Shown here: piece by piece, positions 15,435 to 23,542 of the stretch
Layout: each line of letters opens with the position of its first letter
Numbering within the stretch: the first letter of the stretch is position 1
Source: Streptoverticillium olivoreticuli subsp. olivoreticuli
GTDB lineage: Bacteria > Actinomycetota > Actinomycetes > Streptomycetales > Streptomycetaceae
Length of the DNA stretch: 64,000 nt
Reading direction: 5' to 3'
NCBI RefSeq assembly: GCF_003391135.1
Contig: NZ_CP031455.1
Coordinates: 7,467,501-7,531,500, forward strand
Notes under the pieces: generated by a model
Seen by the model: the letters and a program-made list of their open reading frames with translations, nothing else
Databases searched by the model: none
Told to the model about the DNA's origin: nothing
Made by a program: the position numbers and the translations under genes

Positions 15435-17165
15435 TCAGGGATAGGAACGCAGATACGCCGCATTCGTGGTCGCGTCGGACGGCCCTCCGGTGTCGTTGAC
15501 GATGTGCCGGATGGTGCCCGTGCCGCCGAGCGAGACCGTGACCAGGTCGTGGAAGCGCACCCCGGGCCGCCGGGGCGCCGCGAAGGCCCGGTCGGCCACC
15601 ACGCGCGGATCGGCGGTGAAGTGGCCGTAACTGCCCATCCCCCAGCCCTCGTGCCGCGTCACCCGGCCGCCGACCTCGTAGGCGGGGTACCCCTTGGTGG
15701 CACCCCGGCTCCAGGCGGCCTGGGAGGGCGGGTCGTAGGGCAGCTCGTTCTGGAAGAAGTACGTACGGCCGTCCTCGCCGTTCCAGACGGTCTGCCGGCG
15801 CTGGTAGTGCTCGACGAACAGCCCGTACATCGTGACGCGGTCACCGTTCACGACCAGGCCCTCGGCGGCGGTGTTGGCGGTCCAGCCGACGCCGGTGCCG
15901 TGGTCGGCGCGCCACAGCCACAGGTCGTCGCCGATGACGTCCGAGCTGTTGACGACGAGGGTACGGACCGCCTTGCCGACGCCCGCGCCGCCGACGCGGA
16001 AGAACACGTCGTGGAGCGAGACGGGGTCGCGCTCGTGCCGCCGGCGGGCGCCGGGCGGCCCGATCTCCATCAGGGCGGGCGAGGCGACGGGACCGGCGTC
16101 GACGAGGAGGCCGGCGATGCGGACGCCGTCGACGTCGGCGACGGACAGGGCGGTCGCGCCGTGTTCGGGGACGAGGGTCGCGAGTCCCAGGCCGAGGACG
16201 ACCGTGCCGGGACGGGTGATCCGCAGCGTCCGGTCGAGGTGGTGGACGCCGGGGGTGAGCAGCAGGTCCTTGCCGTGTGCGAGTGCCGCCTGGATCCGCC
16301 CGGCGGGCGTCCCGGGCCGCACGACGAGGAACCGGTCGAGCGGACGCGAGGAGCCCGGCTGCCGGGCGCCGCGTTCCCAGGTGGTGCCCGAGGTGGCGGT
16401 GCGCAGCGCGGGTACGAAGACGCGGCAGGCGCCCGCGCGGTCGACGTAGAGGAACGGCTTCTCGCGTACGCGGGGTGTCCGGTCGACCCGGGTGTAGGGA
16501 GGGCGGGGGAAGGTGCCCGCGGGGGCGTTCCGTACGCCGACGAACACCATGTTCCAGGTGCCACCGGTCCAGCCGCCGAAGTGGCTGTCCCGGGACAGCC
16601 ATTGCTGCTGGGTGCCCGAGCGCACCTGTCCGTCGATCCGCGAGTCGGCGAGGAAGCCGCCGCTGGCCCAGCCCCCGTCGTCGAGCCGCAGGTCCCCGCG
16701 CAGGTGCATCCGGCGGTACGGGGCGGCCTGGGACACCGCCCAGCGGTCGGCGCCGGAGGCGGGGGTGACGGAGAGGTTCTCGGCCTCGCGCCAGAAGTTC
16801 TGGGTGGCGTTGCCCTGGAACCAGTCGGCCTCCGCGTGCACGGCTCCCCGGATCGTGACGTCGTCGGGCGACATCCCCAGGCCCGCGACCTGGGTGGAGA
16901 ACCCGACGTTGACGTCGACGTCGTAGGTGCCCGGTTTGAACAGCAGCGCCTGCCGGGCGGGCCCGAACTGGTTGCGCTCCTGCCGCCGGAAGACCTCGTC
17001 CACCTTCCGCTGGATCGCGGCCCTGGGCATGCCGGGGTCGAAGACGGTGACGTTCGGGCCGAGGTCGGGTACGGCCGGCGGGGCCGCGGAAGGGGCCTGG
17101 GAGAGGGCGAGGCAGGCGGCGCCTGCCAACGCGGTGATCAGGACGCGTACGGACCGGGATCTCAC
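15435..17165 (-). CDS. secreted beta-helix-like protein (pectate-lyase-fold)
   Basis: 576 residues starting at GTG with a signal peptide (RSRSVRVLITALAGAACLAL, then SQAPSAA). The body has features of right-handed beta-helix surface proteins: FKPGTYDVDVNVG, LLLTPGVHHLDRTL, VNSSDVIGDDLWLWRAD and repeated short strands with Asn/Gly turns. It resembles actinobacterial proteins loosely annotated as coagulation-factor 5/8-type or adenylyl-cyclase-associated. Probably binds or cleaves a polysaccharide; no catalytic residues were assigned. The start lacks a strong ribosome site; longer in-frame extensions are Pro/Thr/Arg-rich and unlikely. Confidence 0.7.
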   Translation of the reverse strand: MRSRSVRVLITALAGAACLALSQAPSAAPPAVPDLGPNVTVFDPGMPRAAIQRKVDEVFRRQERNQFGPARQALLFKPGTYDVDVNVGFSTQVAGLGMSPDDVTIRGAVHAEADWFQGNATQNFWREAENLSVTPASGADRWAVSQAAPYRRMHLRGDLRLDDGGWASGGFLADSRIDGQVRSGTQQQWLSRDSHFGGWTGGTWNMVFVGVRNAPAGTFPRPPYTRVDRTPRVREKPFLYVDRAGACRVFVPALRTATSGTTWERGARQPGSSRPLDRFLVVRPGTPAGRIQAALAHGKDLLLTPGVHHLDRTLRITRPGTVVLGLGLATLVPEHGATALSVADVDGVRIAGLLVDAGPVASPALMEIGPPGARRRHERDPVSLHDVFFRVGGAGVGKAVRTLVVNSSDVIGDDLWLWRADHGTGVGWTANTAAEGLVVNGDRVTMYGLFVEHYQRRQTVWNGEDGRTYFFQNELPYDPPSQAAWSRGATKGYPAYEVGGRVTRHEGWGMGSYGHFTADPRVVADRAFAAPRRPGVRFHDLVTVSLGGTGTIRHIVNDTGGPSDATTNAAYLRSYP

Positions 17166-17262
17166 CCGGCCATTACAGCGGAGGTCCCGCCGTCGGAGGT
17201 GACGGCGGGACGCAACTCGCGGTGGGTGCCGGGCCCGTGCGGGCCCGGATGGGTCAGCGGGC

Positions 17263-17688
17263 TCAGCAGGTGAAGTCGACCAGGTCGAACGTCGCGTAGT
17301 GGTCGGCGGTGTAGTAGTCCTCGTGCTGCTGCCGGCCGGTGATGATGCGGCGGGCGCCGCGGTCCGGGGCACCGGGGGTCTTGACGGTGTACTCGTGGTA
17401 GTAGCCGCCGGCCTGCTGCGGCAGCACGCCTTCGCGGTTGGAGAAGACGATTCCGTCCCTCGGATAGGGGAAGGGGCCGCCGTTGTCGATGAGGGTGATG
17501 GTGTCGTGCGCCTGGGACGGCAGGTCCCCGTAACAGATGTCGCCGACGATCTTCACGGAGGCGGTGGCGCTGACGGAGGCCGGGTGGGCGGCGGTGGGAG
17601 TGGCGGCGACGGCGGGGCCGCCGAGCAGCAGCACCGAGGTCAGGGCGGCGAGCGCCGCGGTACGCGTGAAACGAGGGGGGTTGGTCAT
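17263..17688 (-). CDS. secreted RNase Sa-like guanyl-specific ribonuclease
   Basis: Signal peptide (TRTAALAALTSVLLLGGPAVAA) followed by a domain of about 97 residues closely resembling RNase Sa: ICYGDLPSQAHDTITLI, GPFPYPRDGIVFSNREGVLP, then YYHEYTVKTPGA with the catalytic Glu, RRIITG with Arg and ADHYATFDLVDFTC with His. Both disulphide cysteines are in place. It should cleave single-stranded RNA 3' of G. Start ATG 17688; an in-frame ATG at 17700 is an alternative. No barstar-like inhibitor gene is next to it. Confidence 0.9.
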   Translation of the reverse strand: MTNPPRFTRTAALAALTSVLLLGGPAVAATPTAAHPASVSATASVKIVGDICYGDLPSQAHDTITLIDNGGPFPYPRDGIVFSNREGVLPQQAGGYYHEYTVKTPGAPDRGARRIITGRQQHEDYYTADHYATFDLVDFTC

Positions 17689-17830
17689 GACGCCCAGCAT
17701 GACGCGCGTAGCTCATGACATGTCAATGCCAAAAAGAAGAGTTTCCCGGCTGTTCACCGGGGTGGTGCGAGAGATGAAGTGATCAAGAGAAACCCATGAA
17801 GAGCCCTGGTGGAGGGCCCGGCGGAATCTT

Positions 17831-17890
17831 TGCCTCAGGCTCTCGGGCCGGATGATTTGCCTTGCAGGCAAAAACTTTGCCTCTGAGGCA
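17831..17890. promoter_or_regulatory. three TGCCT/AGGCA palindromes, candidate XRE-cupin operators
   Basis: TTTGCC-N5-GGCAAA is a perfect palindrome at 17856-17872, TGCCTC-T-GAGGCA is perfect at 17878-17890, and a weaker TGCCT-C-AGGC lies at 17831-17840. The second overlaps the -35 and spacer of the regulator's own promoter. Autoregulation by the downstream XRE protein is inferred. Confidence 0.6.
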
Positions 17891-17906
17891 TGGGCGGGGC
17901 TATACC
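17877..17906 (+). promoter_or_regulatory. promoter of the XRE-cupin gene (leaderless mRNA likely)
   Basis: TTGCCT at 17877-17882, an 18-nt spacer, TATACC at 17901-17906, and the ATG seven bases further on at 17913. The start point would coincide with the ATG, giving a leaderless transcript; no ribosome site is present. Confidence 0.55.
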
Positions 17907-17912
17907 GGACAC

Positions 17913-18560
17913 ATGAGCCCGTCGCCCGACCTGGCCGCGCCACCCGGCCCGGCCGACCTCGCAGACCTGCCGTCCGTCGCCCCACGCCTGCGCGACCTGC
18001 GCAGACGCAGTGGCCTGACCCTGGAGGCCGCCGCCGCGCGCGTAGGCCTGTCACCCGCGCACCTGTCCCGCCTGGAGACCGGCCGCCGCACCCCGTCCCT
18101 GCCGATGCTGCTGACGCTGGCACGTACGTACGGGACGACGGTATCGGACCTCCTGGGCGAGGCGATCCCCGAGCGCGATCCCATTGTGCGCGCGGACCGC
18201 ATGGAAGCCCAGGAGTCCGGCGGCTGGACGTACTGGCGGGCCGGCGGCTCCGGGCGGGCCATGCAGGCGCTGCGGCTGCACGTGCCCCCGGGCGCGGGCG
18301 ACCAGGCCGAGCTGGTGCGGGTGCACCCCGGCGAGGAGTGGCTCTATGTCACCGGTGGGCGGCTGCGGCTGACCCTCGGCGAGTCCGTCCACGTGCTGGA
18401 CCCCGGCGACGCCGCGCACTTCGACTCGCTCACCCCGCACCGCATCGCCGCCGCGTCGGGCGGCGGAGTGGACCTGCTGTTCATGCACACGCTGATGCAG
18501 AGCGGCGCGACCGAGCTCTGCCTCGGCGGCGCCGCACCGACCCGGAGGGGAATGCCTTGA
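17913..18560 (+). CDS. XRE-family regulator with C-terminal cupin domain
   Basis: 215 residues: helix-turn-helix at about 24-78 (LRDLRRRSGLTLEAAAARVG, SPAHLSRLETGRRTPSL) and a cupin barrel at about 125-205 (VHPGEEWLYVTGGRLRL, LDPGDAAHFDSLTPHRI). This class usually binds a small ligand in the cupin and controls neighbouring transport or membrane genes. Three palindromes in its own promoter suggest autorepression. Its stop overlaps the TTG start of the small membrane protein downstream. Confidence 0.9.
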   Translation: MSPSPDLAAPPGPADLADLPSVAPRLRDLRRRSGLTLEAAAARVGLSPAHLSRLETGRRTPSLPMLLTLARTYGTTVSDLLGEAIPERDPIVRADRMEAQESGGWTYWRAGGSGRAMQALRLHVPPGAGDQAELVRVHPGEEWLYVTGGRLRLTLGESVHVLDPGDAAHFDSLTPHRIAAASGGGVDLLFMHTLMQSGATELCLGGAAPTRRGMP

Positions 18561-18754
18561 GCAACGCCTCGCAGGACCTGAACACCGCCGACGTCACCAC
18601 TGCCGCACCGGCTGCCGAACCGGTGGTGAAGAAGGTGAACGAGCAGGACCGGGCCCCGATGTCGGTGACGATCCGGATCTTCATCTACCTCGTCGCCGTC
18701 CACTTCTTCGCGGCCTTCCTCTTCCTCCTCTTCTACCTGGCCGGGGCCAAGTGA
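18557..18754 (+). CDS. small single-pass membrane protein (DUF6126-like)
   Basis: 65 residues from a TTG that overlaps the regulator's stop (TTGA), with GGAGGGG eight bases upstream. A polar N-terminal half ends KKVNEQDRAP. One transmembrane helix follows (VTIRIFIYLVAVHFFAAFLF) with a short cytoplasmic or external tail. Its coupling to the XRE-cupin gene suggests a shared regulated unit. An ATG at 18659 would leave only the membrane segment. Function unknown. Confidence 0.75.
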   Translation: MSNASQDLNTADVTTAAPAAEPVVKKVNEQDRAPMSVTIRIFIYLVAVHFFAAFLFLLFYLAGAK

Positions 18755-18837
18755 GCGCGGCGCCCCGGCGCCGGGCCGCGATCTTCTGACAACCTGTTCC
18801 CGGGGCTCCTCACCGCTCGGGACAGGAAGGCGTCAAG

Positions 18838-19509
18838 ATGGCTCGTACGGCCCGGGAAGTGCTGGCGGACGCGGTGGGCGGGCTCGCGCCCGACGACGGG
18901 GCGAACCCGCTGGTGCCACTGATCGCGACGGGCGAGGCACCCCGCGAGGTCTTCGCGGCCCTCGCCCTGGAGCAGCACCACATCATCCCCGGCGACCGCC
19001 GCAGCTTCCTGCACCTGGCCGGCCGGGCGGCGCCACAGCCCGCCGTGGCCGCCTTCTTCCGCTTCCTCGCGGAGGGCGAGACCGAGGCCCTGCACCGCTT
19101 GTCGGCCCTCGCGACCGCCTGCGGCCTGGACGAGGACGCGGTGCGGGCGTACGAGCCACAGGCCGGCTGCCAGGCCTACCCCGCGTACGCGGCCTGGCTC
19201 GCACTCGGCGCCGAGCCCGTCGACGCGGTGGTCGCGCTCACCGCCAACTTCGCCGCCTGGTCCGGCTACTGCGGGACCGTCGGCCGCGCCATGCGCGACC
19301 ACTACGGCTTCGACGACCGCGCGTGCGCCTTCTTCGACTTCTTCGCCGAACCGTCCCCCGAGGCGGAGGAACTCTCCCTGGCAGCGGTCGCCTCCGGCCT
19401 GACCACCGGCCTGCTCTCGGAACCGACGGCCCACCGCTACGGCCGCCTGATCCAGTCCTACGAGCTGATGTTCTGGGAGACGCTCGCTGTACGCCTCGCT
19501 GTACGGTGA
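18838..19509 (+). CDS. TenA/PqqC-fold protein (thiaminase-II-like)
   Basis: 223-residue all-helical protein resembling TenA-type thiaminase/transcriptional-regulator proteins: LEQHHIIPGDRRSF near the start of the fold and paired Tyr/Phe/Trp residues (AAWSGYCG, YELMFWETL) at the expected helices. Whether it hydrolyses thiamin breakdown products or another substrate cannot be judged; the catalytic Cys of TenA is not confidently located. No thiamin-box RNA was seen upstream. The next gene begins 4 nt after its stop codon. Confidence 0.65.
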   Translation: MARTAREVLADAVGGLAPDDGANPLVPLIATGEAPREVFAALALEQHHIIPGDRRSFLHLAGRAAPQPAVAAFFRFLAEGETEALHRLSALATACGLDEDAVRAYEPQAGCQAYPAYAAWLALGAEPVDAVVALTANFAAWSGYCGTVGRAMRDHYGFDDRACAFFDFFAEPSPEAEELSLAAVASGLTTGLLSEPTAHRYGRLIQSYELMFWETLAVRLAVR

Positions 19510-19513
19510 GGCC

Positions 19514-20032
19514 ATGGTGATCTACCACGTCGCGTCCCTGGAGGACCGGAAGCACGCCGAAGCGATCGACAACTCCTTCACCACCGACACGGTCCTCGAA
19601 GTGACGGCCACCGACGGGGAAATCCGCATCCGCTCCGTCCCCGTGGACCCTCCGGTGCGCAAGGTGTATCCGGATGACGAGGAGAGCGAAGGCGAGGACC
19701 ATGTCATCGTCGCCGTCGACACCGAGGGCCGGGTGCGCGGCGCGATCACCCTCGCATACGCCCCCTGGAACCGCCGCCTCCACATCACCGACTTCAGGGT
19801 GTCCCCGACTCACCGAGGCCGGGGCATCGGCACTGCTCTGATGGAGCGAGCTCTGGCCCACGGTCGTGAACTCTCCGCAAGGACGGCCTGGCTGGAGGTC
19901 ACCAACGTGAACGCCCCTGCGGTGCGGGCTTATCGCCGCATGGGGTTTGCGCTGTGCGGTCTGGACACGTCGCTGTACGTGGGGACGGAGTCGGAGGGGG
20001 AGACGGCGCTGTTCATGAGCCGGGGGTTCTGA
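19514..20032 (+). CDS. GNAT acetyltransferase, streptothricin-acetyltransferase-like
   Basis: 172 residues. The acetyl-CoA loop THRGRGIGTALMERAL and the C-terminal blocks AWLEVTNVNAPAVRAYRRMG and FCGLDTSLY-type sequence (here ALCGLDTSLYVGTESEGE) follow streptothricin N-acetyltransferases closely. So do SFTTDTVLEV and VPVDPPVRKVYPDDE near the start. It would acetylate the beta-lysine amine of streptothricin-type antibiotics and give resistance, or act on a similar amine. Start ATG 19514 with GTGAGG upstream; probably co-transcribed with the TenA-like gene. Confidence 0.82.
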   Translation: MVIYHVASLEDRKHAEAIDNSFTTDTVLEVTATDGEIRIRSVPVDPPVRKVYPDDEESEGEDHVIVAVDTEGRVRGAITLAYAPWNRRLHITDFRVSPTHRGRGIGTALMERALAHGRELSARTAWLEVTNVNAPAVRAYRRMGFALCGLDTSLYVGTESEGETALFMSRGF

Positions 20033-20148
20033 GCACGGAAACATGATCATTTGGTGAGTGGGAATTTGCGACAATGACCGGGCTCTGCGGCGTCATCGTG
20101 CCGCAAGGCTCGACCAGGCCGCTCCATGGGCGGCCCTGATTCACGGAC

Positions 20149-21798
20149 TTGATTCCCATACATACTTCAAGAAGTCGTTCAGCGCCTTCCGCTGGGCGTC
20201 GCTCACCGAACTCCCGTGTGCCGGCTGGGCTGGCCGTGTACGCAATGGTCGTGGCGCTGCTGACCGCCGGTTTCGGCGCCGCCCGTACGCAGTCCGCGCA
20301 CGCATCCCCCGCCGACTGGAAGGTGCCGCGGCTCGCGGTGATGCCTCTGGGTGACTCGATCACCGAGGGCGCCCGCAGCACCACGAACTCCGGATACCGC
20401 GGCGAACTGTGGAACCGGTTGACCCCGCACGCCGACAGCCTGGACTTTGTGGGTTCGCAGCAGCACGGCCGACAATTGGCCGACCGGGACCACGAAGGGC
20501 ATTCGGGCTGGCGGATCGACGAGTTGTCCGTCAATATCGAAAAGTGGCTGGCGGCGGCGCGCCCCAACGCGGTGCTGCTGCATATCGGCGCCAACGATGT
20601 GGATCAGAACTATCACGCGGACACCGCCCCCGACCGACTCGGCAGCCTGATCGACCAAATAACGGCAGCCGCGCCTGGGGTGACGGTACTGGTCTCATCA
20701 CTGGTTCCCTCAACCAATCCTGAAACCCGGGCACGTATCGAGAAGTTCAACACCGCGGTGCCAAGAGTCGTCGACGAGCGGCGGAAGAGGGGATTGGACG
20801 TCGGGTACGTCAGCATGGCCGAAGTCACCATCCAGGACCTCGGTGACTGGCTCCACCCCAATGACGGTGGATATGTCAAGATGGCCAACGCGTTCTACAA
20901 CGGCATCGCCCGGGCGGCCGCAGACGGCTGGATCCGCGAGCGCGTCGATGTCAGGCCCGTCTCGCCTCACAAACTGCCCTTGGGCGATTACCAGGTTGAC
21001 ATCAACGGTGACGGCCGGGCGGACTACCTCGTGGTCGACGAATACGGCGCCGTCAGCGCCTGGCTCAACAACGGTGACAAAAACCATGTCGCCTGGACCA
21101 AAGCGGGCCGGAACGGCCGGATCGCCACCGGTGTCGGTGCGTCGGGCGACCAGGTGCGCTTCGCCGACATCAACGGTGATGGCCGAGCCGATTACCTGGT
21201 GGTCGATGACAGTGGTGCCGTTCATGCCTGGCTCAACGACAGCACCACAGGCCAGGACAAGTGGACCGACACGGGTACCTTCGCTCCCGGTGGCCGTGTA
21301 CCCCGTGACCAGGTGCGCTTCGCCGACATCAACGGTGACGGCCGAGCCGACTACCTGGTTGTCGACGAGCACGGTGCCGTACACGCCTGGGTCAACAACG
21401 GGATCGGCGGCCACGACGGGTGGACCGATGCGGGCGTCATCGCCACCGGTGTCGGCGTGCCGGGTGACAAGGTGCGCTTCGCCGATGTCAACGGCGACCG
21501 GCGGGCTGATTACCTGGTGGTCGATGACAGTGGTGCCGTTCATGCCTGGCTCAACGACAGCACCACAGGCCAGGACAAGTGGACCAAGGCGGGCGTCATT
21601 GCCACTGGCACCGGGGCACCCATGGATCAGGTGCGCTTCGCCGACATCAACGGCGATGGCAAGGCGGATTACCTCACGGTCGACGACATCGGCGTGATCC
21701 GCGCTTGGGTGAACAACGGGGGAGACGGCCATGACGAATGGCCCGGGATCGGCCCGGTCTCCTCTGCCGCCGCCCCAGGAAGCAGAATCCGGATCTGA
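20149..21798 (+). CDS. secreted SGNH esterase/lipase with five FG-GAP/VCBS repeats
   Basis: 549 residues from a TTG. An Arg-rich N-terminus and hydrophobic stretch (GLAVYAMVVALLTAGFGAA) form a signal peptide ending near AHA. The SGNH domain spans about 60-270, with GDSITEG (Ser), GAND (Asn) and DWLHPND (Asp/His). It is followed by five calcium-binding-type repeats of about 53 residues, each with DINGDGRADYLVVD and ending WLN. The exact start is uncertain; ATG 20245 would shorten the signal. Predicted extracellular esterase with a propeller or stalk for ligand binding. Confidence 0.82.
   Translation: MIPIHTSRSRSAPSAGRRSPNSRVPAGLAVYAMVVALLTAGFGAARTQSAHASPADWKVPRLAVMPLGDSITEGARSTTNSGYRGELWNRLTPHADSLDFVGSQQHGRQLADRDHEGHSGWRIDELSVNIEKWLAAARPNAVLLHIGANDVDQNYHADTAPDRLGSLIDQITAAAPGVTVLVSSLVPSTNPETRARIEKFNTAVPRVVDERRKRGLDVGYVSMAEVTIQDLGDWLHPNDGGYVKMANAFYNGIARAAADGWIRERVDVRPVSPHKLPLGDYQVDINGDGRADYLVVDEYGAVSAWLNNGDKNHVAWTKAGRNGRIATGVGASGDQVRFADINGDGRADYLVVDDSGAVHAWLNDSTTGQDKWTDTGTFAPGGRVPRDQVRFADINGDGRADYLVVDEHGAVHAWVNNGIGGHDGWTDAGVIATGVGVPGDKVRFADVNGDRRADYLVVDDSGAVHAWLNDSTTGQDKWTKAGVIATGTGAPMDQVRFADINGDGKADYLTVDDIGVIRAWVNNGGDGHDEWPGIGPVSSAAAPGSRIRI
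21148..21625 (+). repeat. 159-bp in-gene tandem repeats with a 78-bp identical pair
   Basis: The VCBS-encoding units repeat every 159 bp. 21190-21267 and 21508-21585 are identical over 78 bp at a distance of two units, pointing to recent duplication or gene conversion. Confidence 0.85.
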
Positions 21799-21818
21799 GG
21801 TATGAGGACGAACCGAGA

Positions 21819-21863
21819 CACGGCGCAGCCTGCATCACAAAGTGGAATGCAGGCTGCGCCGTG
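21819..21863. terminator. strong bidirectional terminator hairpin
   Basis: Perfect 17-bp arms 21819-21835 and 21847-21863 with an 11-nt loop, placed between the convergent SGNH gene and the protease-like gene. Confidence 0.85.
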
Positions 21864-21873
21864 AGTGACGGGA

Positions 21874-23451
21874 TCAGCCGACGAGCTGGATCTCGGGGCG
21901 CGTCGTGCCCGCCGTGCTCACATCGGGGTAGTAGCTGAGCGGTCCGGCGGCCCAGCGGATGAGAACGTCATAGGAGGGTTTGCCGTGGCCGGAGAACGAG
22001 CCCACGGTGAGGTTCTGGACGTTGTTCCAGGCCGAGTTGAGGGGACGAATGCGGGTCCTGTCGCGGTAGCCGGTGGGGCTCAAGGCGGAGAACAAGGTCG
22101 CCGAGCCGTCGCTCCAGCGGACCAGCAGGTCAGCGGTTCTGTCTCCGTTGAACTCACCGGAGCTGATCTGCATGGCGCCGGCCCAGCCCTTCTCCAGCTG
22201 GGACTGCTTCCCGATGCCGTTGGTGCCGAGGTCGGAATACAGGGTGGTCGAGTCGTCGTCCCACACAACGAACATGTCGTCGCGCAGAGGGTTGTCCGTG
22301 TAACGGCCGACCGCGATGAGGCGGGCACCCTTCCAGTAACTGCCGACGGCGCCCAGGGTCTTCTCCTCGTGGAAGCCGTTCTGGTCGACGTGGGTGTACG
22401 TCGAGAGCTTGCCGTTGGCCCAGCGCACGGTGATGCCGTCCGATCCGCTGCCGGTGAAGCTGCCGGCGGCGACGGCGCGGGCGTCCTTCCAGTAGCTGCC
22501 CGCAGGGGCAACCTTGTATTCAGCGGAGAAGGGATACTGCGGCAGATCGTGATCGGCGCCCTGGAAGATACTGGCTGAGCCGTCCTTCCAGGCGACGAAC
22601 AAGTCCGTCCGGTCCTTGGCGGCCACGGAGTGGTCCGTGAAGTATCCGGACGTCATGTAGGCGGCGTTCTTCCAGTCGTCCCGGGGCAGGATGCTCGCTG
22701 AGGCAACGCTCTGGACCCACCCGGCGAGGTTGTCGACGCGGGCATTGACGGCACCCTTACGGGTCTCGTCCTCGTGACCGAAGCATCCGCCCTGCCAGGA
22801 GCGGGTGTTGATACCGACAAGCTCGTAACGACCGCCGATGTCGCGGAACGTGGGAGCTCCGGTATCGCCTTCGCAGACCGCGGCGTCGTTGGCCTTGCCA
22901 CTGATGTTGACCGTGGTGTTCTGCACGGCGTCCACGGAGAACTTCGCGTAGTGCAATCGGTCGGGTACCCACTCGTCCTTGGTACGGCCGTAGCCGCTCA
23001 CGAAGACGTCCTCGCCCGGCAGGGGGGTCTTGAAGCCGAGTTCCACGGGGGTGATGCCGGTGACGGGATATTCGAGCTTGGCCATGAGCAGGTCACTGCC
23101 CATGGCGGGGACGAGGTCCACGACCTTCACGACACTGCCGCCATCGCGAGTGAGGTCGGTGCGACCGATGGTGGCGACGGTCTTCAGCTTCGGCGCACCG
23201 GAAGCGCCGTCCGAGCTCCCCGGGTTGGCAGGGAAGCAGCTCGCGGCGGTCAACAGCCACTGGCTCTCGACGAGTGCGCCGGAACAGCTTCGCTCGCCGC
23301 CGATGTCGAGCTTCGCTGTGAACGCGTACGAGCCGTCCTTGGTGGCCGGACCGACGACAGCGTCGGCGGGGATGGCGGTCAGCAGGCTGGCCGCTGTGGT
23401 GGAGGCGAGGAGCCCGGCGACCAGGGCTGCGCGCGGACGTCTGACGGGCAT
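21874..23451 (-). CDS. secreted trypsin-fold pseudoprotease with VCBS-like repeats
   Basis: 525 residues. Signal peptide (RAALVAGLLASTTAASLLTA) cleaved near ADA. Chymotrypsin-fold domain at about 34-245 with CSGALVESQWLLTAASC, where the catalytic His is replaced by Ser71. The Asp position is kept (Asp120 in MGSDLLMAKL), and CEGDTGAP has Thr197 in place of the nucleophile Ser and Ala for Gly. So it is very likely inactive as a protease. Four beta-propeller-like repeats of about 65 residues follow (DLFVAWKDGSASIFQ, ITVRWANGKLSTY, MFVVWDDDSTTLY, DLLVRWSDGSATLF). ATG 23451 has AGGAAA upstream. Confidence 0.85.
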   Translation of the reverse strand: MPVRRPRAALVAGLLASTTAASLLTAIPADAVVGPATKDGSYAFTAKLDIGGERSCSGALVESQWLLTAASCFPANPGSSDGASGAPKLKTVATIGRTDLTRDGGSVVKVVDLVPAMGSDLLMAKLEYPVTGITPVELGFKTPLPGEDVFVSGYGRTKDEWVPDRLHYAKFSVDAVQNTTVNISGKANDAAVCEGDTGAPTFRDIGGRYELVGINTRSWQGGCFGHEDETRKGAVNARVDNLAGWVQSVASASILPRDDWKNAAYMTSGYFTDHSVAAKDRTDLFVAWKDGSASIFQGADHDLPQYPFSAEYKVAPAGSYWKDARAVAAGSFTGSGSDGITVRWANGKLSTYTHVDQNGFHEEKTLGAVGSYWKGARLIAVGRYTDNPLRDDMFVVWDDDSTTLYSDLGTNGIGKQSQLEKGWAGAMQISSGEFNGDRTADLLVRWSDGSATLFSALSPTGYRDRTRIRPLNSAWNNVQNLTVGSFSGHGKPSYDVLIRWAAGPLSYYPDVSTAGTTRPEIQLVG

Positions 23452-23542
23452 GTGCTTTTTCCTGTCTGATTCTGGATTGGTGAGTCGGGCCATCGGAGAG
23501 TTGTCGGACCCGATGGCGGGCGCCGGGACGACGTCCCGTTGA

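Noticed and set aside
14137..17165. Natural-product gene cluster around the P450
   Set aside because: No core biosynthetic enzyme, ferredoxin, or tailoring set next to it; the neighbour is a secreted beta-helix-like protein.
18755..18837. Thiamin (TPP) riboswitch before the TenA-fold gene
   Set aside because: Only 83 nt with a short GC-rich palindrome; none of the conserved THI-box sequence was seen.
21148..21700. CRISPR-like or satellite array
   Set aside because: The repeats are in frame, 159 bp long, and encode FG-GAP/VCBS units of a secreted protein.
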